Assembly: GCF_002272075.1 (NCBI RefSeq)
Contig: NZ_NPBJ01000015.1
Location: forward strand, 1-59,519
Direction: 5' to 3'
Length of the DNA stretch: 59,519 nucleotides
DNA from: Terribacillus saccharophilus
Lineage (GTDB): Bacteria; Bacillota; Bacilli; Bacillales; Amphibacillaceae
Under the pieces are notes generated by a model that was not told the DNA's origin, did no database searches, and worked only from the letters and a program-made list of their open reading frames with translations. Position numbers and translations under genes: made by a program. Shown one piece after another: positions 33,227 through 40,071 of the stretch (positions within the stretch are counted from its first letter, which is position 1; the number at the start of each line of letters is the position of its first letter).

Positions 33227-34423
33227 TTAGTGTGCTGTTTGGATATTCCAGCGAAAAGGATCTGCCAGCTGTGACCAATCTTCTGTCAGCTCTGATTCCG
33301 TCAGCAGGCAGCTGTCTAGTTCCTCAGTTATTGCTTGCTGATCTAAATCTGTTCCGATGAACACAAGCTGCGTTTTTCTGTCTCCATATTCGGGATGCCA
33401 CTCTTGATTGATGGTTGGATTTTCCCTTCGGATGAACTCCTGCCGTTCTTCTTCCAAGGAAGCAACCCAATAAGATACTGGTTCGATATTCGCTGCTGGT
33501 CCAGCTTGTGAAAGCAGTAGAGCGAATTGATTACGCGTCGCACACCAAGTGATCCCTTTGGATCGAATGATGTTATCTGGCATCGTTTCTACGAATTGCA
33601 TAAAGCGTTCTGAGTGAAAAGGATGCTGCCGGACATATGTGAATGATCCGATGCCATATTCTTCGGTTTCAGGCGTGTGCTGTTCAGGCCCATTCTCCAG
33701 TTCTTTCAGCCAGCCCGCAGACGAGCTCACTTTCTCAAAGTCAAACAACTGGGTAGACAATATTTCCTTAGGATTCACTTGTGTTGCTTCAATGATTTTT
33801 GCCTCCGGCTGTAACAAACGCAGCACATGCTTCAATTCACGCAAGGCCTTTTCTTCCACAAGATCACATTTATTCAGGATCAGCACATTACAAAATTCAA
33901 TCTGATCAAGCAATAGGTCTGCAATTTCTCGTTCATCATTCTCAGCAACCTCCTGCTGTCTATCCAACAAACTCTCCCCGGAGCCGAAATCATGCCAAAA
34001 CCGGTTCGCATCCACTACTGTCACCATCGTGTCCAAAGTCGTAAAGTCTGACAGATTAATATTCAACTGCTCATCGATATACGTAAATGTCTGCGCAACA
34101 GGTACAGGTTCGCTAATGCCGCTTGATTCAATGAGAATATAGTCAAAGCTGCCATTCTTCGCCAGCTTCTCTACTTCGACCAGTAAATCATCCCGCAGTG
34201 TGCAGCAAATACAGCCATTGGACATTTCAACCAACTGTTCATCTACTCGTGATAAAGTACCTTCGTTTTCTACCAATCCTGCATCGATATTAATTTCGCT
34301 CATGTCGTTGACAATGACCGCAACCTTCAAGCCTTCACGATTGTGCAGAATATGATTTAGCAGCGTTGTTTTCCCTGCTCCCAGGTACCCACTTAAAACT
34401 GTTACAGGTATTTTCTTGTTCAT
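33227..34423 (-). CDS. CobW-family GTPase, YciC-like (copy 2)
   Basis: A 398-residue GTPase with the same layout as copy 1: [40 protein letters not shown], the motif LNKCD and the C-terminal CobW domain. Its size equals that of B. subtilis YciC. It is the first gene of a three-gene operon with rpsN and copy 1, and has a Zur-like box (34438-34452) just upstream of its binding site GGAGGAATGAA. The likely role is delivery or handling of zinc under limitation; the client is unknown. Confidence 0.9.
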   Translation of the reverse strand: MNKKIPVTVLSGYLGAGKTTLLNHILHNREGLKVAVIVNDMSEINIDAGLVENEGTLSRVDEQLVEMSNGCICCTLRDDLLVEVEKLAKNGSFDYILIESSGISEPVPVAQTFTYIDEQLNINLSDFTTLDTMVTVVDANRFWHDFGSGESLLDRQQEVAENDEREIADLLLDQIEFCNVLILNKCDLVEEKALRELKHVLRLLQPEAKIIEATQVNPKEILSTQLFDFEKVSSSAGWLKELENGPEQHTPETEEYGIGSFTYVRQHPFHSERFMQFVETMPDNIIRSKGITWCATRNQFALLLSQAGPAANIEPVSYWVASLEEERQEFIRRENPTINQEWHPEYGDRKTQLVFIGTDLDQQAITEELDSCLLTESELTEDWSQLADPFRWNIQTAH

Positions 34424-34437
34424 TTCATTCCTCCTAA

Positions 34438-34452
34438 TTGTAATTGTTACGA
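34438..34452 (-). promoter_or_regulatory. Zur-like box upstream of the YciC-S14 operon
   Basis: TTGTAATTGTTACGA differs from the Bacillus Zur palindrome TCGTAATNATTACGA at two positions. It lies 15 bases before the start of the first gene, a position suited to repression by zinc-loaded Zur. Confidence 0.7.
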
Positions 34453-34481
34453 TTTGAAAATAACGAAATTTTTTTCGAACT

Positions 34482-35489
34482 TTACGCGCCCTTTGTAAGA
34501 AAATCGTCTATATCACCAAGACAATAAGCAAAACCAGTCCGCAGTTCTTCTTCATCCAGCTCTCTTCCTATAAAAACCAGTTCATTCTGCTTTTCTTCTC
34601 CTTGCTTCCACTCTCTGTCGGTTGTACTTGCAAACAGCATATGCACGCCTTGGAAAAGCACTCGTCTGCTCTGCCCTTTCACATGGAGAATACCTTTATA
34701 GCGGAATAAGCTTTCACCTTTCACTTGAACCAAATAAGAGAACCACATATCCAAACGCTTCGGGTCGATCTGCCGCTTATCCTTCAGCACGATTGCTTGA
34801 ATGTCATCATGATGGTGGTGATGGTGATCCAGAATGTCAGGACGAACACTCAATTTTTGATCAAGCGAAAAACTGAATACATCAAGCAATTTAAATAATG
34901 GAACAGAACTGTTTTGTGTGAAGAAAACTTCCGCTTCTGGATTCATTCCCTGCATGCGTGTTGATAGTAGTTTCAGCTCTTCTTCTGAAACAAGATCTTG
35001 TTTATTTATGATAATTTTATCTGCAAAAGCAATCTGCTCCCGAGCAACTGCGTGAGCATTCAATTGTCTGTCGGTATGTAAAGCGTCCACGACTGTACAC
35101 ACACTATCCAGCTCAAACCAGTACCGCATAACATCGTCCATCAAGAAAGTCTGAATAACAGGCGCAGGATTTGCCAAGCCTGTCGTCTCAATGATCACGC
35201 GCTGAAGCTCGGTTCCATCTTTATGCGCACGAACGAGCATGTCTTTGAGTATTCTAATTAAATCACCACGTACATTGCAGCAAATGCAGCCATTATTTAT
35301 TTCAACTATTTCTTCCTTCGTTTCCTCGACAAACTTTCCATCGATTCCTGTTTCACCAAATTCATTGATGATAACGGCCGTGTTACTACTTCGCACGTCA
35401 CGAAGAATGCGGTTCAATAACGTTGTCTTCCCCGCTCCTAAAAATCCCGTCAAAATAGTGACTGGAATCTTATTTGTTCTATTAGACAT
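34482..35489 (-). CDS. CobW-family GTPase with histidine stretch (copy 3)
   Basis: A 335-residue G3E GTPase, shorter and more distant than the two YciC-like copies. It has [20 protein letters not shown], the CxCC motif in [20 protein letters not shown], the motif INKQD and a CobW C-terminal domain. At about residues 219-224 it has six consecutive histidines followed by two aspartates, a likely zinc-binding loop, as seen in several CobW-type metallochaperones. It has its own Zur-like box upstream. It resembles the YjiA/ZNG1-like branch, but the branch cannot be settled by eye. Confidence 0.88.
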   Translation of the reverse strand: MSNRTNKIPVTILTGFLGAGKTTLLNRILRDVRSSNTAVIINEFGETGIDGKFVEETKEEIVEINNGCICCNVRGDLIRILKDMLVRAHKDGTELQRVIIETTGLANPAPVIQTFLMDDVMRYWFELDSVCTVVDALHTDRQLNAHAVAREQIAFADKIIINKQDLVSEEELKLLSTRMQGMNPEAEVFFTQNSSVPLFKLLDVFSFSLDQKLSVRPDILDHHHHHHDDIQAIVLKDKRQIDPKRLDMWFSYLVQVKGESLFRYKGILHVKGQSRRVLFQGVHMLFASTTDREWKQGEEKQNELVFIGRELDEEELRTGFAYCLGDIDDFLTKGA

Positions 35490-35510
35490 TATTCACCTCT
35501 CAAACCTAAT

Positions 35511-35525
35511 TCGTAATTGTTACGA
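35511..35525 (-). promoter_or_regulatory. Zur-like box upstream of the His-rich CobW gene
   Basis: TCGTAATTGTTACGA matches TCGTAATNATTACGA at all but one fixed position and extends into flanking AT bases (AATTCG...GATTT). It is located 22 bases before the start codon. Confidence 0.8.
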
Positions 35526-35695
35526 TTTAAATCATACATGATGAGGCACAGCTTGTAAAGTCTGTATCCTAAAAATTGTCTGGGAGATAACTTTACAAAG
35601 TGTTTGTTAGATTGATGAAGAGTCTGTAAAATTGGTTTCAATATATCCTGCATCGGGTATAATCTGGGTGAAACACCGAAAAGGAGAGATGTAAC

Positions 35696-35812
35696 ATGCG
35701 TAACAAACTAGAAGAGACACCAAAGGTAATTCATTGCAAAGATGATGCTGAGTTCAGAGACTGGCTGACAAGATTAAGTGACCCAGAGAACGAAGAAGAG
35801 TTAGACGGCTAA
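35696..35812 (+). CDS. Small acidic protein of 38 residues
   Basis: A short gene not resembling any family I recognise. It starts MRNKLEETPKVIHCKDDAEF, ends in an acidic tail (ENEEELDG), and has one Cys and one Trp. Support is good: AAGGAGAG lies seven bases before the ATG, a promoter TTTCAA (35636-35641), 16-base spacer, TATAAT (35658-35663) lies upstream, and a terminator follows at 35857-35886. So it forms a complete transcription unit. The function is unknown. Confidence 0.68.
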   Translation: MRNKLEETPKVIHCKDDAEFRDWLTRLSDPENEEELDG

Positions 35813-35856
35813 CCCCTTCTCCTCTATCTTCCTTCTTTTTTTATTTCCCCATATAT

Positions 35857-35886
35857 AAAAAGCGTGCCTGTGATGGCACGCTTTTC
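35857..35886. terminator. Bidirectional terminator after the small gene
   Basis: AAAAAGCGTGCC and GGCACGCTTTT pair around TGTGAT. It can end the small gene on the plus strand and the proline operon on the minus strand. Confidence 0.88.
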
Positions 35887-35917
35887 TTCGTTTTTGGACG
35901 AGTTTTGCTTGGTGGAC

Positions 35918-36037
35918 TGTCTAGCTGCGAAAGCCAGGAACTGCGTCGGAAGCAATTAAACCCTGCGTAAGAAAAATCACCTTACTCCGGGCTTTTTCGC
36001 TTATCCTTACGTTTCTAAACGGTCTTTTACGCTTTTC
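35918..36037 (+). repeat. TGTCTAGCT element, tandem copy 1
   Basis: About 120 bases, TGTCTAGCTGCGAAAGCCAG to TTTTACGCTTTTC. The inner hairpin arms are GTAAG and CTTAC. A lower stem AAGC with GCTT and an outer pairing GGAAC with GTTTC are possible. Confidence 0.8.
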
Positions 36038-36042
36038 GATGG

Positions 36043-36160
36043 TGTCTAGCTACGGAAATCAGAAACTGCGCTGTAAGCAATGAATCCCTGGGTGAGGAAT
36101 TCACCCACTCCGGGCTCCCTTACTTATTCCTACGTTTCTAACCGGTCTTTTACGCTTTTC
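36043..36160 (+). repeat. TGTCTAGCT element, tandem copy 2
   Basis: About 118 bases beginning TGTCTAGCTACGGAAATCAG. The inner hairpin arms are GGGTG and CACCC, replacing the GTAAG and CTTAC of copy 1. The lower stem is GTAAG with CTTAC and the outer one AGAAAC with GTTTCT. Confidence 0.8.
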
Positions 36161-36165
36161 TGTGT

Positions 36166-36285
36166 TGTCTAGCTACGGAAACCAGAAACTGCGGCCTAAG
36201 CGATGAATCCTACGTAAGGAAAATACACCTTACTCCGGGCTCCCTCACTTATTCCTCCGTTTCTAAACGATTTCCTTCGCTTTTC
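36166..36285 (+). repeat. TGTCTAGCT element, tandem copy 3
   Basis: About 120 bases beginning TGTCTAGCTACGGAAACCAG. The inner arms are GTAAGG and CCTTAC. It ends one or two bases before the stop codon of the proline operon, so it lies in that operon's 3' region. Confidence 0.8.
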
Positions 36286-36286
36286 G

Positions 36287-37834
36287 TTAATACATCTCAC
36301 TAACAGTCTTCGCCAGCATATGAAGCTGCAAATAATCCGGGCCGCCGGCTTTGGAGTCGGTTCCTGACATTTTGAAGCCGCCGAATGGGTGGTAGCCTAC
36401 GATGGCGCCGGTGCAGTTGCGGTTGAAGTACAGGTTGCCGACGTGGAATCGTGCTTTAGCATATTCGATGTGGGCTCTGTTTTTTGTAATGACTGCGCCA
36501 GTTAGGCCGTACTCGGTGTTATTGGCAACGTCGATTGCTTCCTCGAAGCTGGATACTTTAGAGAAGCCAAGGACTGGTCCGAAGATTTCTTCCTGCATGA
36601 TGCGGGATGTCGGTGACAACTCAGAGAAGATGGTCGGCTGGATGAAGAAGCCTTTACTGTCATCACTGGAACCGCCGCTTACGAGCTTACCTTCCTGTTT
36701 GCCGACTTCGATATATTCGGTAATCTTATCAAACGAATCTTGATCAATGACTGGTCCCATGTACACATCTGCACTTTCTGGTGCTGCAGTAATACGGGAT
36801 TCTGTAATTTCAATAACGCGCTGAAGCACAGCGTCGTATACCTTCTCATGAACAACAGCACGAGAGCCAGCCGAGCATTTTTGTCCGGCAAAGCCGAATG
36901 CGGAAACTGCGATTGCATCTGCTGCAAGTTCGATATCAGCATCTTCATCAACAACGATTGTATCCTTCCCGCCCATTTCTGCAATAACACGTTTTAGATG
37001 CTGCTGTCCTGGCTGTACCTTGGCTGCTTTTTCGAAAATACGTGTGCCGACATCACGTGAGCCTGTAAACGTAATGATGCTTGTTTTCGGATGCTCAACA
37101 AGATAATCGCCTACTTCGGCGCCGCTTCCTGGTACGAAGTTAATAACGCCTTTTGGAACTCCAGCTTCCTCTAGCACTTCAACGAACTGAGCAGCGATGA
37201 CAGGTGTTGCACTTGCCGGCTTGAGAACAACCGTGTTACCTGTCACTAGCGGCGCAACAGTTGTACCAGCCATGATAGCAAACAAGAAGTTCCATGGTGA
37301 AATAACGACAGTTACGCCCGTTGCTGTGTAGATGTAGCGGTTTGCTTCACCTTCACGTGACATGACAGCTTTACCAGGGGCAAGCTCTATCATCTGACGT
37401 GCATAATATTCCATGAAATCAATTGCTTCTGCTGTATCCGCGTCTGCTTCCTTCCATGGCTTACCTGCTTCCTTAACGAGAAGCGCTGAGAAATAATGCT
37501 TTTTGCGACGAACTATCGCTGCTGCGCGCATCAGTATATGTGCACGTTCCTCAGGCTTCGTATAACGCCATGTTTCAAAAGCTGTTGCCGCTGCCTCGAT
37601 GGCACGTTCCGCATGCTCCTGAGAAGCTTTGGAAACCTCGCCGACTACTTCTTCTTTGTTCGCTGGATTGATAGAGACGATTTTCTCATCGGTCGTCACT
37701 TTTTCACCGTCAATCACAAGCGGGTACGATTCTCCCATCACCTTCTGTACCTGCTCCAGCGCTTTATGAAAAGCCTGCTGCTCTTTTTCCTCTGTAAAAT
37801 CGGTGAACGGTTCATGTTTATAAGGTGTCGTCAT
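36287..37834 (-). CDS. putC: 1-pyrroline-5-carboxylate dehydrogenase
   Basis: A 515-residue aldehyde dehydrogenase that oxidises pyrroline-5-carboxylate (glutamate semialdehyde) to glutamate, the second step of proline breakdown. The catalytic Glu is in [18 protein letters not shown] and the catalytic Cys in [20 protein letters not shown]. The C-terminus has the conserved [17 protein letters not shown] motif of this subfamily. The start at 37834 follows AAGGAGCGATTGATC; the open frame continues into the previous gene without support. The size matches B. subtilis RocA/PutC. It is downstream of the proline dehydrogenase gene. Confidence 0.94.
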   Translation of the reverse strand: MTTPYKHEPFTDFTEEKEQQAFHKALEQVQKVMGESYPLVIDGEKVTTDEKIVSINPANKEEVVGEVSKASQEHAERAIEAAATAFETWRYTKPEERAHILMRAAAIVRRKKHYFSALLVKEAGKPWKEADADTAEAIDFMEYYARQMIELAPGKAVMSREGEANRYIYTATGVTVVISPWNFLFAIMAGTTVAPLVTGNTVVLKPASATPVIAAQFVEVLEEAGVPKGVINFVPGSGAEVGDYLVEHPKTSIITFTGSRDVGTRIFEKAAKVQPGQQHLKRVIAEMGGKDTIVVDEDADIELAADAIAVSAFGFAGQKCSAGSRAVVHEKVYDAVLQRVIEITESRITAAPESADVYMGPVIDQDSFDKITEYIEVGKQEGKLVSGGSSDDSKGFFIQPTIFSELSPTSRIMQEEIFGPVLGFSKVSSFEEAIDVANNTEYGLTGAVITKNRAHIEYAKARFHVGNLYFNRNCTGAIVGYHPFGGFKMSGTDSKAGGPDYLQLHMLAKTVSEMY

Positions 37835-37854
37835 GATCAATCGCTCCTTTTCCT

Positions 37855-38772
37855 TTATTTTTGGGTCATACCTTTGAATGCGAATGCAATATTCGCCGGT
37901 CGCTCTGCCAGCCTGCGCATGAAATAGCCATACCAATCATCACCATAAGGCAAGTAAATCCTGACCTTATAGCCTTGCTTGACCAGCTCCTGCTGCAGCT
38001 GCTGACGCATGCCGTATAGCATTTGAAACTCAAATTTGTCTTTCCCTATCCCTTTTTCTAGAGCATAATGTTTAACAAAGGACACCATCCGATCATCATG
38101 CGTCGCAATCGCTGAATAGCTGCCGCTGTCCAGCTGCTTTGCAATCAGCTTACGATAATTCGCATCTACATCCCGTTTTTCTGGGAAAGCGACAGATTTC
38201 GGTTCTTTGTATGCCCCTTTGACTAAACGAATGAACGGCTGCAAATGTTGCAGTCTGTCAAGATCATCACTACTGCGGTAAAGATACGCCTGTATGACGG
38301 TACTAACATTCTGATAGTCTGCTTTCAGCTCATGGAACAAATCCAGTGTCTTTTGACAGCGTTCTGAATCCTCCATATCGATTGTCACCATCACATCCAG
38401 ACGATCAGCAGCCGTCAGGATGCGACGAAGATTCAAACGGACAAGTTCTTCACTGATATCAAGTCCCAATGACGTCAATTTTAAGGATACTTGTGCATCC
38501 AGATTTGCAGACTTAATCAGCTCAAGAGCTTCAACTGCTTCACCAGCTCGTTTTACAGCTGTTTGCGGATCAGCAACGTATTCACCAAGATGATCGACTG
38601 TCACACTCATCCCTGTTTGATTCAATTGCTGGATAAACGGAACTGCTTGATCGAAGGACACACCTCCGACGATTTTTCCTTTGACCATTCGAATGCCATA
38701 TAAATTAGCCAGTTTATTCAACGGCTGATTTTTTGATAAATACAAGAAAAAATTGCGAGATAAAGCTTCCAA
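37855..38772 (-). CDS. putB: Proline dehydrogenase
   Basis: A 305-residue flavin-dependent proline dehydrogenase, the first step of proline catabolism. The TIM-barrel family motifs are visible: [52 protein letters not shown] and [20 protein letters not shown]. The start is TTG at 38772, preceded at six bases by GGGAGGTG, and gives the length of the B. subtilis protein. An upstream ATG in frame would run through the promoter region. Confidence 0.93.
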   Translation of the reverse strand: MEALSRNFFLYLSKNQPLNKLANLYGIRMVKGKIVGGVSFDQAVPFIQQLNQTGMSVTVDHLGEYVADPQTAVKRAGEAVEALELIKSANLDAQVSLKLTSLGLDISEELVRLNLRRILTAADRLDVMVTIDMEDSERCQKTLDLFHELKADYQNVSTVIQAYLYRSSDDLDRLQHLQPFIRLVKGAYKEPKSVAFPEKRDVDANYRKLIAKQLDSGSYSAIATHDDRMVSFVKHYALEKGIGKDKFEFQMLYGMRQQLQQELVKQGYKVRIYLPYGDDWYGYFMRRLAERPANIAFAFKGMTQK

Positions 38773-38814
38773 CTGTGACACCTCCCAATCCACTTGCACA
38801 TGTGCTATACCTTT

Positions 38815-38843
38815 ATTGTAGAAATCTATTGAAGGGCTTTCAA
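38815..38843 (-). promoter_or_regulatory. Promoter of the proline operon
   Basis: On the minus strand TTGAAA (38838-38843), a 17-base spacer and TACAAT (38815-38820), a near-consensus SigA promoter 40 bases before the TTG start. Confidence 0.8.
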
Positions 38844-38871
38844 TATGCAGAAAAGACAAACAATTTCAGAG

Positions 38872-38894
38872 TTTTTGTGTAAAATACACAAAAA
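38872..38894. promoter_or_regulatory. Perfect palindrome upstream of the proline promoter
   Basis: TTTTTGTGTA and TACACAAAAA form perfect 10-base arms around AAA. The centre lies about 75 bases before the expected start of the proline operon, where activators usually bind. A PutR-type (PucR-family) activator is a reasonable candidate. The site also lies upstream of the divergent GH10 gene. Confidence 0.6.
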
Positions 38895-38921
38895 TAGTCA
38901 TGTGAGGAAAGTTACATTTTA

Positions 38922-38982
38922 GGATGGGCTGGTTTACTAGAGGGTACTTTTGGAAAAAGGCACTTAATTGCCGATCCCATCC
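38922..38982 (+). other. Inverted repeat in the leader of the GH10 gene
   Basis: GGATGGG (38922-38928) and CCCATCC (38976-38982) are perfectly complementary and enclose a small hairpin GGCACTTAATTGCC. It could be a structured 5' leader or operator for the GH10-glycosyltransferase pair. No known riboswitch motif was recognised. Confidence 0.35.
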
Positions 38983-39015
38983 GATAATTACTATATAAAT
39001 ACTGGAGGGCTTCTT

Positions 39016-40053
39016 GTGAAAAAGCGTAAATGGATTTGGATCGGAGGAGCAATCCTCATTATCGGAATTGCCATAGGAGGATATCTAATGGAAAAACAGA
39101 CGCTGCGCAAACTTGCCCAAGACGACAATCTGCTTATAGGCTCCTCGATTCGTTATGATCCGCTGCTGGAGGATGATACATATCAAAGACTTGCCACCAC
39201 CGAATTCTCCAGCTGGACTATCGAGAACGAGATGAAGATGGATGCGATGCAGCCAGAGCAAGGAGCCTTCAATTTTGTAAAAGTAGATGAGATGGTGCAA
39301 ATGGCAGAGGAGCATGACATCAAGCTCCGGGGACATGTGCTTGTTTGGGGAGAAGCACTCCCAGAATGGGTATCCCAACAGGTTGTAGATCGCGCCTCAG
39401 CAGAGCAAGTACTCAAAACCCATATTCAGGAGCTTGTTACGCACTACAAGGGCAGCATCGACACATTTGATGTTGTCAACGAAGCGTGGAATGATGATGG
39501 CACTTTACGGGATACGATTTGGCTCCGCACGATTGGACCTGATTATATCCCCCTCGCCTTCCAGTGGGCCCGCGAGGCCAATCCAGATGCCAAGCTCTAT
39601 TACAATGACTATGGTAATGAAATGTCCAACGCCAAGTCAGAAGCAATGCTGGAAGCCTTGAGCAATTGGAAGAAAGACGGCATTCCAATTGACGGTATTG
39701 GCATGCAAACGCATGTAGATGCAGCTGACCCTCGCTTTTCAAAGAATCGCATACAGGAATGGTTTACCCGCATAGAAGATGCAGGCTTCGATATCGCCGT
39801 CACAGAAATGGATGTGAAGCTGCAGAATCTGAATAATGGGGATGCAAAAAATGTCCAAGCTGAACGATTCGGTGACGTGATGGAAGTTTGTCTGGATACT
39901 CCTGCCTGTGGAGAGTTCACCGTATGGGGCATATCCGATAATCACAGCTGGGTTACCGAGCAGGAATCCCCTAATGGCAAACCGCTACTTTTCGATGAAA
40001 ACGGACAGCCGAAGAAGGCCTATAACACACTGAAACGAAAACTATTATTCTAA
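39016..40053 (+). CDS. Membrane-anchored GH10 glycosidase (xylanase family)
   Basis: A 345-residue glycoside hydrolase family 10 protein. Residues 6-28 form an uncleaved signal anchor (WIWIGGAILIIGIAIGGYLM), so the enzyme would face outside while tethered. The catalytic acid/base is the Glu in FDVVNEAWNDDG and the nucleophile is the Glu in IAVTEMDVKL, both in place. The family normally cuts beta-1,4-xylan. The start is GTG at 39016 after GGAGGGCTTCTT. It is 18 bases before the glycosyltransferase gene, so it may trim the polymer made by that enzyme, as BcsZ (GH8) does in cellulose operons. That role is inference. Confidence 0.88.
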   Translation: MKKRKWIWIGGAILIIGIAIGGYLMEKQTLRKLAQDDNLLIGSSIRYDPLLEDDTYQRLATTEFSSWTIENEMKMDAMQPEQGAFNFVKVDEMVQMAEEHDIKLRGHVLVWGEALPEWVSQQVVDRASAEQVLKTHIQELVTHYKGSIDTFDVVNEAWNDDGTLRDTIWLRTIGPDYIPLAFQWAREANPDAKLYYNDYGNEMSNAKSEAMLEALSNWKKDGIPIDGIGMQTHVDAADPRFSKNRIQEWFTRIEDAGFDIAVTEMDVKLQNLNNGDAKNVQAERFGDVMEVCLDTPACGEFTVWGISDNHSWVTEQESPNGKPLLFDENGQPKKAYNTLKRKLLF

Positions 40054-40071
40054 GCAAGGAAGTGATACATC

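Noticed and set aside
35918-36285. Tandem repeats considered as a CRISPR array
   Set aside because: Units are about 120 bases, similar along their whole length and without unique spacers; no cas genes are near.
36287-36743. Short plus-strand frame of 113 codons opposite the pyrroline-5-carboxylate dehydrogenase
   Set aside because: It is antisense to conserved dehydrogenase sequence and lacks initiation signals.
37835-37936. An N-terminal extension of the pyrroline-5-carboxylate dehydrogenase
   Set aside because: The extension overlaps the proline dehydrogenase gene and a strong ribosome binding site precedes the internal ATG at 37834.
38900-39015. Cyclic di-GMP riboswitch before the GH10-synthase operon
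   Set aside because: Neither the GEMM-I core nor the GNRA tetraloop-receptor pattern is recognisable; only simple inverted repeats are present.
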